Assembly: GCA_030949565.1 (NCBI GenBank)
Contig: JAUZSK010000062.1
Span: forward strand, 1 to 47,713
Source: Enterobacterales bacterium
GTDB lineage: Bacteria; Pseudomonadota; Gammaproteobacteria; Enterobacterales; Kangiellaceae
Length of the DNA stretch: 47,713 nucleotides
Reading direction: 5' to 3'
Positions 8,091 through 17,232 of the stretch are shown one piece after another. The notes beneath the pieces are model-generated. The model ran no database searches, was not told where the DNA came from, and saw nothing but the letters and a program-made list of their open reading frames with translations. Position numbers and translations under genes: made by a program. Positions within the stretch are counted from its first letter, which is position 1, and each line of letters opens with the position of its first letter.

Positions 8091-10058
8091 ATGCCATTGA
8101 GTCAATTTAGACCCATATTTTTGTTAATACTTGTGGTGATTATAGGAAGTTGTGCTCAGATGCCAGTAAAAAAGCAATCAAATATACAACTTACCGATTT
8201 CGAGCGCAGTGTTGCGCAACGTATGATGCTGAGTTTTCGCTATTTTTGTGGAAAGCCAATTGCATCGGATGAACCCTGCAAAACCAGTATGACTCAATTA
8301 CCTATCGCTCTTGCGGAGTTGATCCGAGACACAGACTTGGGCGGTGTGGTGCTATTTTCGGAAAATCTTGAGAGCTATTCCCAGATCATCCAACTGACGA
8401 GCGATCTACAACAGGCTGCCAGTCAATCACAGGCACAAAAGCCTTTATTGATAGGCATCGATCAAGAAGGCGGTCGGGTGGTGCGTTTACCCTTGAATCT
8501 TTCCACTGCCTTTAGCGGCAATATGGCAATTGGTGCCACCTATCCTCGAAAAGGTACTTATTATGCTACACAGGTGGGGCGTATCTTGGGCAAAGAGCTG
8601 AAAGCTCTGGGTATTAATCTCAACTTTGCGCCGGATGTGGATGTCAACAATAATCCCGATAATCCAGTGATCAATGTTCGATCTTTTGGACAAGATCCAA
8701 AGCAAGTGGCTGAGCAAGGGATCGCCATGCTGGATGCGATGCAGGCAGAGAATGTGATTGGTACATTGAAGCATTTTCCGGGTCATGGCAATACCAATGT
8801 CGATAGTCACACAGGTTTGCCCTTGATTGATTATGATTTTAACACCAGTCAACAAACCGATCTGGTACCGTTTAAACAGGCGATTGAGTCTTCGCAACCG
8901 GGGATGATTATGACCGCCCATATCCAATATCCGGGTTTAGATCATTCAGAGCTTGTGTCGTCTAGCGGCGAGAGACTTATTAAACCTGCCACAATGTCGG
9001 AAAAAATTCTTAAAAATTTACTCAGAGATGAGCTTGGTTTTAAAGGAATCGTGATCACTGATGCACTGAATATGGCAAGTATTAGTCGAAATTTTGATGC
9101 TGTTTTTGCCGCTAGTCAAAGCCTGCTTGCTGGCGCTGATATTGCGTTGATGCCCTATAAAATTAGAACGCCAAATGATATTGAGGGATTTAAACATTTT
9201 GTTAAACAAGTTGCGGCGATGATTCAAAGAAGCCTACAAGGTGAACAACAGCATCAACAGTCATTGTTTCGAATCGAAAAATTGGCAACTCGTTTTTCCT
9301 TAGCGAAAAAGACTAACGCCTCGATAAAACAGCGAGTCGAAGGCGCACAACAAATTTTAGCCAGCAAGGCACATCGCGATTTGCAAAAACAACTCGCCAT
9401 GGATTCTATTACCCTAATTAAAAATAACAGCCAACAATCGATTGTTTCTCAATTGGGAAAACGGCTGCATGTTATATTTCAAGATCAACAGCAACAGCAA
9501 TTAGTGCAATCAATTCTTGTTGATCTTATGGCTGTTGATAAATTTCAAATGGTCACTAGCTCACTACTGGGCGATACGTCAACCAGTGAGCTTGAAGTGT
9601 TGATTAATGAGGCTGACTCACTGCTCGTTTTTTACAGCGCTAAGCGTGAAAGTGCCGTAGTTCAAGGCGAGGTGGATGAGCAAACCCTCACTTATCAGCA
9701 AGCAAAAAAACAAGAGCAAGCGCGTCTAGACACTATTATTCAAGCGTTAAAACTAGCCAAACAAAAGGCTAAATCGACACTGCTGCTGGGTATGCAATCA
9801 CCCTACGAGTTGTCAGAATTATTGCAGTATAGCGATATGATTTTGTTAGCCTATGATGCAGCTATATTTACCAAACTAAGTGCTAGTGAAAGCACTCATA
9901 GCTATCAAGCTGCAACCACTGAATATTCGGGCGTGACCTATGAAGCGATTGTCAAAGTTATGCTGGGAAGCCTCGAGGCGAGAGGACAATTACCGGTGGA
10001 TTTACCGCGACAGGATGGCGAACAATCGACCAGCGGCAATTGCATACAAGCGGAATAA
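8091..10058 (+). CDS. GH3 beta-N-acetylhexosaminidase lipoprotein, long two-domain NagZ type
   Basis: The 655-residue protein begins with a lipoprotein signal: a hydrophobic stretch, then a lipobox ending IIGSC with Cys21. Residues about 35-390 form the GH3 TIM barrel. The NagZ signature KHFPGHGNTNVDSH sits at 227-240; its Asp-His pair serves as general acid/base in this subfamily. ITDALNMASI supplies the nucleophile at Asp324. Residues about 400-655 form a second domain. Proteobacterial NagZ is usually near 340 residues and cytosolic, so this lipidated two-domain form is closer to Bacillus NagZ (YbbD). It would remove terminal GlcNAc from peptidoglycan fragments outside the inner membrane. 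It starts a run of same-strand genes, 52 bases before the symporter. Confidence 0.88.
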   Translation: MPLSQFRPIFLLILVVIIGSCAQMPVKKQSNIQLTDFERSVAQRMMLSFRYFCGKPIASDEPCKTSMTQLPIALAELIRDTDLGGVVLFSENLESYSQIIQLTSDLQQAASQSQAQKPLLIGIDQEGGRVVRLPLNLSTAFSGNMAIGATYPRKGTYYATQVGRILGKELKALGINLNFAPDVDVNNNPDNPVINVRSFGQDPKQVAEQGIAMLDAMQAENVIGTLKHFPGHGNTNVDSHTGLPLIDYDFNTSQQTDLVPFKQAIESSQPGMIMTAHIQYPGLDHSELVSSSGERLIKPATMSEKILKNLLRDELGFKGIVITDALNMASISRNFDAVFAASQSLLAGADIALMPYKIRTPNDIEGFKHFVKQVAAMIQRSLQGEQQHQQSLFRIEKLATRFSLAKKTNASIKQRVEGAQQILASKAHRDLQKQLAMDSITLIKNNSQQSIVSQLGKRLHVIFQDQQQQQLVQSILVDLMAVDKFQMVTSSLLGDTSTSELEVLINEADSLLVFYSAKRESAVVQGEVDEQTLTYQQAKKQEQARLDTIIQALKLAKQKAKSTLLLGMQSPYELSELLQYSDMILLAYDAAIFTKLSASESTHSYQAATTEYSGVTYEAIVKVMLGSLEARGQLPVDLPRQDGEQSTSGNCIQAE

Positions 10059-10110
10059 CTTGAAACTGAACCTCAAAACAATCAATCAATAATAACGGAG
10101 AATCATTCTT

Positions 10111-11721
10111 ATGGCAGCAAATTTAACCGCTTTTGATTGGTCGATATTTTTTGGCTATTTTGTACTAATCGCTGCGAGCGGCTGGTGGTTTAGCCGAAAA
10201 AAAGTGAATGACACTAATGACTTTTTTCTCGGTGGCAAACAAATGCCAATTTGGCTGGTGGCAATTTCTGTTTTGGCTACCGCACAATCAGCGGCGACAT
10301 TTCTGGGCGGTCCCGATCAAGGCTACCGCGCCGATTTAAGTTATCTTGCGACCAATATTGGTACCATCCTAGCTGCCATTTTTGTGGCTAAATTTTTAAT
10401 TCCGCGTTTTTATCAATACAAGGTCACCACGGTTTATGAACTATTAGAAATTAGGTTTGGTGAAAAGGCAAAAAAACAAGCGGGAAGTATGTATCTTTTT
10501 GGACGTGTTTTTGCGAGTGGCGCACGGCTTTATATGGCGGCTATTGCGGTAGCCATGATCCTTTTTGGTAATATTGAAGCGGTGAATGTGGTGTTGGCTA
10601 TTTTAATTCTAGCGACCATAGGATTACTTTATTCATTGGTTGGCGGTATTCGTTCAGTCATTTATAGTGATGCCATTCAATGCGGGGTTTATGTGGGCGC
10701 TGCCATTGCTGTGCTGTATTATTTGTTGGCCATAATTCCAGCGGATTTTAGTCAAATTGTTGCCGCTCTCGATTCACCCATTAATGGCGACGCTTCTAAA
10801 TTAACCTTGTTTAATTTTGACTGGGATTTTAGCTCTAAAGGGGTGTTTACGGTGTGGGCATCGATTAGTGGATTTATGCTTCTAAGCATCGCTTCTTTCG
10901 GTATGGATCAGGATATGACGCAGCGGATTTTAACCTGTAAGTCATCCGTAGAAAGTGCTAAAGCCATGCTTTGGTCAGTGGTGTTGGTGTTACCGGTGGT
11001 ATTTATGTTTGTCGCCATCGGTTTGCTGCTTTACATTTTTTATCAACGCCCTGATCTAATGGGAATGAGTCAGGCCAGTGAAGTGGTGCAAACTTTTGAC
11101 GGTGAAAAAATCACTATATTTATGACTTTTGTACTGAATGAAATGCCATCGGGATTGCGCGGATTAGTCACCGTTGGCATCGTGGCAGCCGCGCTGTCTA
11201 CTTTAAATTCAGGATTGAATTCTATGTCATCAGTGGTGATTCAAGATCTTTACCGTCCTTGGTTGTTGGCTAAAGGTAAAACCAAAGATGCACAGCACTT
11301 TGTGAGCGCTGGTCGGCTTGGGATGGTGGTTGCGGCATTGGCATTGTCGGCCATGGCGATTTTAAGTTTTTATTGGCAACGCTATACCGATACACCTTTG
11401 TTAGCCTTTGCCCTAAGCGTGATGGTATTTTCCTACAGCGGATTATTAGGCGTTTATTTTAATGCTCTGTTTACCAGGCGAGGCAATTCCAAAAGTGTAT
11501 TAGCGGCGCTAATTAGTGGCTTTATTGTCACGCTATTATTTCAATCCTATATTCAAGATCAGTTGCTTGGTTTGGATATAGGTTGGGTCAAGATCGATTT
11601 GGCTTTTCCTTACCAGCTTTGCGTTGCTTCGGCGATTTCTTTTACTATTTGTTACCTTGGAAAACCCGATGAGTCAGAGCATAATCCCCAGTCTTTTGCA
11701 CATTTGGCGGAAGAAAATTAA
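10111..11721 (+). CDS. Sodium:solute symporter (SSS family)
   Basis: The 536-residue membrane protein has about 13-14 predicted helices and the SSS family features: an early DFFLGGKQMP segment, the AQSAATFLGGPDQGYRADL stretch in the first core helices, and STLNSGLNSMSSVVIQDLYR late in the core, where the conserved serine-rich segment lies. ACGGAGAA is the ribosome binding site, 8 bases before the ATG. Position between the GH3 lipoprotein and the kinase/MurQ genes suggests Na+-coupled uptake of MurNAc, GlcNAc or a small muropeptide into the cytosol, taking the place of the MurP phosphotransferase. Substrate is inferred from context only. Confidence 0.87.
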   Translation: MAANLTAFDWSIFFGYFVLIAASGWWFSRKKVNDTNDFFLGGKQMPIWLVAISVLATAQSAATFLGGPDQGYRADLSYLATNIGTILAAIFVAKFLIPRFYQYKVTTVYELLEIRFGEKAKKQAGSMYLFGRVFASGARLYMAAIAVAMILFGNIEAVNVVLAILILATIGLLYSLVGGIRSVIYSDAIQCGVYVGAAIAVLYYLLAIIPADFSQIVAALDSPINGDASKLTLFNFDWDFSSKGVFTVWASISGFMLLSIASFGMDQDMTQRILTCKSSVESAKAMLWSVVLVLPVVFMFVAIGLLLYIFYQRPDLMGMSQASEVVQTFDGEKITIFMTFVLNEMPSGLRGLVTVGIVAAALSTLNSGLNSMSSVVIQDLYRPWLLAKGKTKDAQHFVSAGRLGMVVAALALSAMAILSFYWQRYTDTPLLAFALSVMVFSYSGLLGVYFNALFTRRGNSKSVLAALISGFIVTLLFQSYIQDQLLGLDIGWVKIDLAFPYQLCVASAISFTICYLGKPDESEHNPQSFAHLAEEN

Positions 11722-11896
11722 AGCCGAATTATTCATCAAAAAAGAGCGATAAAATGTATTTTTATTCATAAAATAGGCCAGCAGTCGAAGATTCTTCGGA
11801 TTGAATTTTGAGCAAGAAATACTAGTGCAACCGATACTAGAGCAAGCCAAGCGGGTTAATGTTATTTAAACTATTGATGATTGAATATACCAAACT
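11722..11896. promoter_or_regulatory. AT-rich spacer with small dyads before the kinase gene
   Basis: The spacer holds a TTTTAT-TC-ATAAAA dyad at about 11761-11774 and a CGAAGATTCTTCG hairpin at about 11787-11799. Either could be a protein-binding or promoter element for the kinase-murQ-namZ group, or mere AT-rich sequence. No convincing -35/-10 pair was found. Confidence 0.25.
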
Positions 11897-12793
11897 ATGA
11901 TTACACATATAATAAGCATTGACGCCGGCGGTAGTAAAACTGCCGCTTGTATCGAGCCATTGGATGGCAGTGCGCGATATAGCGCCACTGGCGCAGCTGC
12001 ATCACTAAGCCATAAACTCGATCAATCCTGTGAGATTATTATAGGATTAGCTAATGAGTTGCTTGCCTTAGCCAAAGTTAAACCGCAACAGTGCCAAATT
12101 GTTTGCGGCGCTGCCGGCGCTGCCTGTGAGCAAAATCGCCAAGTTTTGCAACATCACCTTGGTGCCAAATGGGCGGGCATTTCGATCCACAGTGATGCTC
12201 AAACCTCTCTTTATGGTGCTGGTCAAGGTCAACCGCTGGTAGTGATAGCGATCGGCACTGGTAGTGTTGCCATGCGGCTTAATTCTGATGGCAGTGAACA
12301 AATGTTTGGTGGTTGGGGCTTTGTGGCAGGTGATCTTGGAAGTGGGGCATGTATGGGAAGACTAGCAGTCAGCCGAAGTTTAGTGGGCTTGGATCAAGGG
12401 CTGGCGCACAGCGACCCATTGATGCAAGCTATCGCGCAGCAAATGGGTGTGGTTATACCACTAAAATTAACCGCTCGACAGGTTATTTTAGACTGGTTAA
12501 AAAATTCTGGTGCAACCCAATATGCGGCTATTGCTCCGAGGATTTTCGATTTATCAAAAACCAGTCGACTGGCAAAGGATATTATCTTACAGGCAGCGCA
12601 ATCAATCGAGGAATTAATTGATTGCGCGCAGGGGATTAATCCGCTTAAGGTGGCTTTAATCGGCGGGTTGGCGTATAAATTAGAACCCTACCTGTCTGCA
12701 AAATATCAAGCAATGCTGGTGGCAGCTAAAGGTGATGCGCTGGATGGCGGGCTCTATATAGCGCGTCAAATCTTGCGACCAATGGGACAATAA
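11897..12793 (+). CDS. BadF/BadG-type amino-sugar kinase (MurK/NagK-like)
   Basis: The 298-residue protein is an ASKHA-fold kinase of the BadF/BadG/BcrA/BcrD family. The phosphate-1 loop DAGGSKTAACI is at about residues 9-19, and the middle of the protein has IGTGSVAMRL and GGWGFVAGDLGSGACMGR, a hallmark of N-acetylglucosamine kinases of this family. The C-terminal ALIGGLAYKL provides the adenosine loop. Directly before murQ, the most useful activity would be ATP phosphorylation of MurNAc to MurNAc-6-phosphate, as in Clostridium MurK, with GlcNAc as a second substrate. A pure GlcNAc kinase is the main alternative. It is 14 bases from the murQ start, so probably co-transcribed. Confidence 0.83.
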   Translation: MITHIISIDAGGSKTAACIEPLDGSARYSATGAAASLSHKLDQSCEIIIGLANELLALAKVKPQQCQIVCGAAGAACEQNRQVLQHHLGAKWAGISIHSDAQTSLYGAGQGQPLVVIAIGTGSVAMRLNSDGSEQMFGGWGFVAGDLGSGACMGRLAVSRSLVGLDQGLAHSDPLMQAIAQQMGVVIPLKLTARQVILDWLKNSGATQYAAIAPRIFDLSKTSRLAKDIILQAAQSIEELIDCAQGINPLKVALIGGLAYKLEPYLSAKYQAMLVAAKGDALDGGLYIARQILRPMGQ

Positions 12794-12807
12794 AATGAGT
12801 GATAAAA

Positions 12808-13725
12808 ATGAGTCATAATTCTTTAATCGACAAGCTAAACCAGTTGATATCGGAAGGACAAAACCCACAAACATTGGATATCGATGAGTTATCCAGTCTT
12901 GGTATTGTAGAAAAAATAAATCAGCAGGATCAACTGGTCGCCGAGTCCATAAAATTGATTTTGCCGCAGATCGCCGACGCGGTTGATTTGATTGTTGAAG
13001 CCTTTTAAACAGGGTGGTCGTTTAGTTTATACCGGAGCCGGAACCAGTGGTCGTTTAGGGGTGTTAGATGCGGTGGAATGTGTGCCTACTTTCAGTGTAC
13101 CGGCAGAGCAAGTGGTGGCGCTGATTGCCGGTGGTCAAGATGCCATGTTTGAGGCCCAAGAGGGCGTTGAAGATAGCTCACAATGTGGTCAAAGTGACCT
13201 AGAGGCTATCGCTTTATCTAACAAGGACATAGTGGTGGGTATTGCTGCTAGTGGGCGAACGCCTTACGTTATTGGCGCGCTGGATTATGCGGCCAAAGTT
13301 GGTGCGACACGGATTGCGCTAAGTTGTAATCCTAACGCGGAAATTATTCAGCATACCGATATGTCGCTTTACTGCCTATTGTTGGACCCGAAGCCTTAAC
13401 CGGTTCGACACGAATGAAATCAGGTAGCGCACAGAAAATGGTCCTCAATATGTTATCCACGGCCAGCATGATACGTAGCGGTAAGAGTTTTCAAAACTTG
13501 ATGGTTGATTTAAAAGCCAGCAATGAAAAACTGCTTGCTCGGGGTACTAATATGATTATGCAGATCACCGATGTCGATCAAGCCACTGCGGAAAAAACGC
13601 TAAAACAAGCCAAGGGACAAGTTAAAGTGGCTATTTTAATGATTTTAAAACAATTAGAACTCAATCCAGCGCTCGATCTATTACAGCGAAATGGTGGTTT
13701 TCTAAAAAAAGCTTTAAATAGCTAA
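12808..13725 (+). CDS. murQ: N-acetylmuramic acid 6-phosphate etherase MurQ, two frameshifts in this sequence
   Basis: Three consecutive frames together give a full-length MurQ of about 305 residues. The first part ends DLIVEAF where CCTTTTAAA carries one extra T (about 13005); the next continues [19 protein letters not shown]. It ends DMSLYCLLL where one base is missing (about 13370); the third continues [17 protein letters not shown]. Family marks include the SIS phosphate loop GAGTSGRLG, the catalytic-region glutamates in DAVEC and [13 protein letters not shown] and SCNP. The enzyme cleaves the lactyl ether of MurNAc-6-P to give GlcNAc-6-P and D-lactate. The ATG at 12808 is preferred; an ATG at 12795 closes after seven codons. 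Sequencing error is likelier than a dead gene, because all motifs are intact. Confidence 0.9.
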
Positions 13726-13734
13726 GGACAAGTT

Positions 13735-15013
13735 TTGATTCGCTTGATACCGAAATGGATTTTTCTCGCTGTTTTTCTTGTATCGCTCGGTGTTAAACCT
13801 AGCCATGCCAGGCAGATAACCACGGCACAAAAAATGGTAGCGGCTAACCCTGTAAGCCATGATCTGCTGGTGGGGGCGGAACAGTTCGATCGTTATATAC
13901 CCATGTTAAAAGGTAAAAGAGTGGGCTTGCTGGTCAATCAAACCTCGCGCGCATTTGATCAGCATTTGGTGGATGCTTTGTTAGATAAAGGTGTTCAAAT
14001 TAGCACTATTTTTGCACCGGAGCATGGTTTTAGAGGGGATAAAGCTGCTGGTGAAAAATTTGATAAAGAGTTTGATGCCAAAACGGGGCTACCGATTTAT
14101 TCGCTGTACGCATCGCATAAAAGACCCGATCAACAGCAGTTAAAAAATGTCGATATCCTTATTTTTGATATTCAGGATGTGGGCGTTCGATTTTATACCT
14201 TTATTAGTTCGATGCATTATTTAATGCAATCCTGTGCGGAATTTTCGGTACCATTGATTGTACTGGATCGGCCTAATCCGAATGGTGATTATGTCGATGG
14301 TCCGCTTTTGGACACTCGCTTTAGTAGTTTTCTGGGTATTCATCCAATTCCTATGGTACATGGTTTAACCGTGGGCGAACTGGCGAACATGATTGAGGGT
14401 GAAAGCTGGTTACAATTAAAATTTAAAGCACTATCTAATCAAGTATCTGACGCGGTCTCTAAAACTCATAAAGTGAGTGATTTACATTGTGATCTGCGGG
14501 TGATTCCGGTTAAAAATTATCGACATGATAGGCGTTATTCTTTACCGATAAAACCTTCCACTAATTTACCCAATGATTTATCAGTTAGGTTATATCCTTC
14601 CTTGGCACTGTTTGAAGCCACCGATGTCAGCGTGGGACGTGGAACTCCTTGGCCTTTTCAAGTGTTGGGCTATCCCGATAGCAAAATGGGTGATTTTAGC
14701 TTTGTACCGAATGCTATAGGTGGCAGCTGGAAGAGCTTGAACCATGCCGAAACAGAGACTTTATGGCGAAAGAATTCAGCATGCACCAGCTAAAGGTATA
14801 TCTCTCAGCTATTTTTTAAGATGGCGGGATCAATTTAAAGCGGCTGGTCGGTCATTGATCAGTCGGCCGGATTTTTTGGATAAACTGACCGGTAGTGACC
14901 AGTTTCGTATAATGCTAGAAAAAGGCTGGTCAGAAGCCGAGATTCGAGATGCTTGGAAGCGTGATTTGGATGCTTATAAGGCGCTAAGAGCGCGCTACCT
15001 TCTATACCCTTAG
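13735..15013 (+). CDS. namZ: DUF1343 exo-beta-N-acetylmuramidase (NamZ-like), one frameshift
   Basis: A TTG start preceded by AAGGA (6-base spacer) opens a protein of about 425 residues after joining two frames. A signal peptide (hydrophobic about 8-22, then PSHA-RQ) exports it. The conserved N-terminal DUF1343 segments are clear: GKRVGLLVNQTS, FAPEHGFRGDKAAGEKF, DIQDVGVRFYTFISSM, VLDRPNPNG and MVHGLTVGELANMI, then VSVGRGTPWPFQ. The frame breaks between about 14745 and 14760 (one extra base); the second frame continues with LYGERIQ and ends ARYLLYP, the normal family end. Bacillus NamZ releases MurNAc from non-reducing ends of peptidoglycan fragments; that role fits its place next to murQ. 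It would act together with the GH3 enzyme. Confidence 0.87.
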
Positions 15014-15071
15014 GGCGTGGATAGCAAATAAATCAATATAAAAGGTTTAAATTAGGCTGAATGGACTAAAA

Positions 15072-15093
15072 TTGGGAATATTCGAATATCCAA
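15072..15093. promoter_or_regulatory. Dyad site 1 before the MurR-like gene
   Basis: TTGG and CCAA arms (15072-15075 and 15090-15093) flank a perfect 12-bp palindrome ATATTCGAATAT (15078-15089). It lies about 125 bases before the regulator start and is a good candidate for an autoregulatory operator. Confidence 0.5.
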
Positions 15094-15100
15094 GGTGGCA

Positions 15101-15126
15101 CCAATTGAATATTTTATTCCAATTGG
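15101..15126. promoter_or_regulatory. Dyad site 2 before the MurR-like gene
   Basis: An inverted repeat with arms CCAATTG (15101-15107) and CAATTGG (15120-15126); the inner bases GAATA/TATTC extend the symmetry with a one-base offset. Its centre is about 30 bp from that of site 1, three turns of the helix, so two regulator dimers would sit on the same face. Both sites share GAATA cores. Confidence 0.5.
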
Positions 15127-15216
15127 GTTATGATGCCTTTTCTAAGAGTTAAAATAGATTAAAAAGTTAAGTTAAATTAAAAATCAAATTAAAAACTGGT
15201 CGGAGTAAGTCATCTA

Positions 15217-16059
15217 ATGAGCTGTTTGTTAAAAATACAATCGATACGTGATGATATGTCGGCCAATGAAAAAAAAAACTGGCTGATTACATCTTATCGA
15301 ATGCAGCGCTGCTTAGAGACTACTCATCACAACAATTGGCGCGCGCGGTGGGTGTGAGCCAATCCAGTGTGGTTAAATTTTGTCAAAAACTAGGCTACAA
15401 GGGTTATCCTGATATAAAACTAGCGATTAATGAAGCGGTCGCAAGAAAATCCAGCCATGGGTCAAGTCAGTCGGTCACACCTTTTTCTGATTCTGCCCTC
15501 AATGACGTTTCTGATCGGTTGCTTAAAAGTAAACTTGATGCTATTTCGGCCACTATCGAATTAAATAAAGAAACGTCTTTTATGCAAGCGATTGAAGCCA
15601 TAAAAAAAGCCGAAAAAATACAAATATTTGGTGTGGGTATATCTCGTTTTGTGGCTGAGCATCTAGCCATCCGATTACTCAATAGTGGCAAGTTAGCATT
15701 TGCGCTAAATGATTCGGCCTATCAAAAACAGTTTTTATGTCGGCTTGGAGAAGGTGATTTATTGGTGTTACTTTCTGCGGTTGAGGAAATAAAAATTAGC
15801 CATTCTTTAATTAATGAAATTAGAGATCGTAAAGTAAAAATTATTCATATTGGTCGCTATTCGGCACAGGCTAATAATCACCTTGATGACATTGTACTGG
15901 CAACTATTTCAGCGCAAGAAGGGGGTTGGAAAACATGACTTCTCAAAACGCGCGGCGCAGCAGCATATTGTAGATATTTTACTGGCTATGTCGGTGGAAG
16001 AAAATACTCAATCAAAAGAAAACACACGCTTTGAATCAAATCCTCTAGGTATTAAATAA
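15217..16059 (+). CDS. murR: RpiR/MurR-family transcriptional regulator, two frameshifts
   Basis: Three frames join to an RpiR-family protein of about 280 residues. It starts at ATG 15217 (GGAG 11 bases upstream) with CLLKIQSIRDDMSANEKK, then breaks in a run of ten A at 15270-15279; eleven would restore KLADYILSNAALLRDYSS. The helix-turn-helix LARAVGVSQSSVVKFCQKLG follows and a SIS domain from about residue 120 (QIFGVGISRFVAEHLAIRL). A second break, one extra G in GGGGG near 15921, leads to GKHDFSKRAAQQHIVDILLA, the normal C-terminal helix. RpiR SIS domains bind sugar phosphates; beside murQ the natural effector is MurNAc-6-phosphate. It probably represses this locus through the dyads at 15072-15126. 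Confidence 0.85.
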
Positions 16060-16104
16060 AACCAGCCATTCAGTAATCAATGACTGTGCTAAATATCAAT
16101 GTCC

Positions 16105-17202
16105 CTAAATATCTAGCATCTGTAAACCTTTAATATGTTCTATACCTAACCCCGGTGCATCGGTAATGGTTATTTCAGAGTTGTTAAAATTAACTCCGCT
16201 GGTTACCGGATCGTATTGGCATAAAGATGGGCCGTCGAGATCAATTTTGCTGATGATGTTTGATTTAGATACGGCAAAGTGAACCGCCGCTGCAACGCTG
16301 ATACTAGACTCCAACATACAACCAATCATACATTCTACATCGTAGGTGGCGGCTATATCGGCAATTTTTATGGCATTGGATATACCGCCAGTTTTCATTA
16401 GTTTAATATTGATAATATCGGCAGCGCGCATCTTGATTAATTCAATCACTTCCTTAGGGCCAAAGGTACTCTCATCGGCCATGATGGGTGAATGTACTCG
16501 CTCTGTAATATATTTCATTCCATCAAGATCATCGGCTCTAACCGGTTGCTCAACCAGCTCAAGTTTGACTCCAGAATCTTCCAAATTACGAATCGCATAA
16601 ACCGCTTCTTTGGCGGTCCAACCTAGGTTTGCATCTAAACGTAAAATAGCACTGTCTTTGACTGCGGCATAGATGGCTTTAACTCTTTCTATATCCAACC
16701 CAATGTCTTTACCAACTTTTATTTTTAGGGTTTCAAATCCTTTAGCAACTGCGTTTCTTGAGTCCTCGACCATCTTGTCTATATAGTCGACACTAATGGT
16801 AATATCAGTGGCTAGAGAGGGTTCTCCGCCGCCCAATATTTTGTAAAGTGGCGCATTGTAAAGCTGTGCAAAAAGATCATAAATAGCGATTTCAATAGCC
16901 GCTTTTGCACTGTAATTTTTAACGATAGAAGATTGAATAATTTCGGTTAACTCGTTGAGATTAGAGATATCTTTGCCAATTATAGCGGGTTTTATAATGA
17001 CTTTGATGGCTTCAATAATAGAACCATGGGTATCTCCTGTGATAGCCGCCGTTGCAGGCGCTTCTCCGTAGCCTGTGTGTCCGGTATCGGTTTCTACTAT
17101 GACAATAACGTCTTCAATTTCACTAACGGTTCTGAGAGCTGTTTTAAAGGCTGTTCTTAAAGGAACCTTTAACATGGCAAACTTTATATCGGTTATTCTC
17201 AT
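16105..17202 (-). CDS. L-Ala-D/L-Glu epimerase (enolase superfamily dipeptide epimerase)
   Basis: The 365-residue protein has the capping domain (about 1-120) and the TIM-barrel of the muconate lactonizing subgroup. Catalytic and metal residues are in place: the K-x-K pair Lys160/Lys162 in TLKIKVGKD, Asp190 (RLDAN), Glu218 (LVEQP) and Asp243 (MADES) for Mg2+, and Lys267 (INIKLMKTGG). Their spacing agrees closely with Bacillus YkfB. The reaction interconverts L-Ala-D-Glu and L-Ala-L-Glu, letting peptidoglycan stem peptides be degraded by ordinary peptidases in the cytosol. It is transcribed with the NlpC/P60 gene upstream (30 bases apart), the same pairing as YkfB with YkfC in Bacillus. Other dipeptide specificities exist in this family. 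Confidence 0.88.
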   Translation of the reverse strand: MRITDIKFAMLKVPLRTAFKTALRTVSEIEDVIVIVETDTGHTGYGEAPATAAITGDTHGSIIEAIKVIIKPAIIGKDISNLNELTEIIQSSIVKNYSAKAAIEIAIYDLFAQLYNAPLYKILGGGEPSLATDITISVDYIDKMVEDSRNAVAKGFETLKIKVGKDIGLDIERVKAIYAAVKDSAILRLDANLGWTAKEAVYAIRNLEDSGVKLELVEQPVRADDLDGMKYITERVHSPIMADESTFGPKEVIELIKMRAADIINIKLMKTGGISNAIKIADIAATYDVECMIGCMLESSISVAAAVHFAVSKSNIISKIDLDGPSLCQYDPVTSGVNFNNSEITITDAPGLGIEHIKGLQMLDI

Positions 17203-17232
17203 CGGACGTTCCTATGGTTTAATTTTATTGTG

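Noticed and set aside
12808..13725. Programmed frameshifting in murQ
   Set aside because: Two shifts of opposite sign in one gene, alongside many others in unrelated genes, fit sequencing errors better; MurQ is not known to be recoded.
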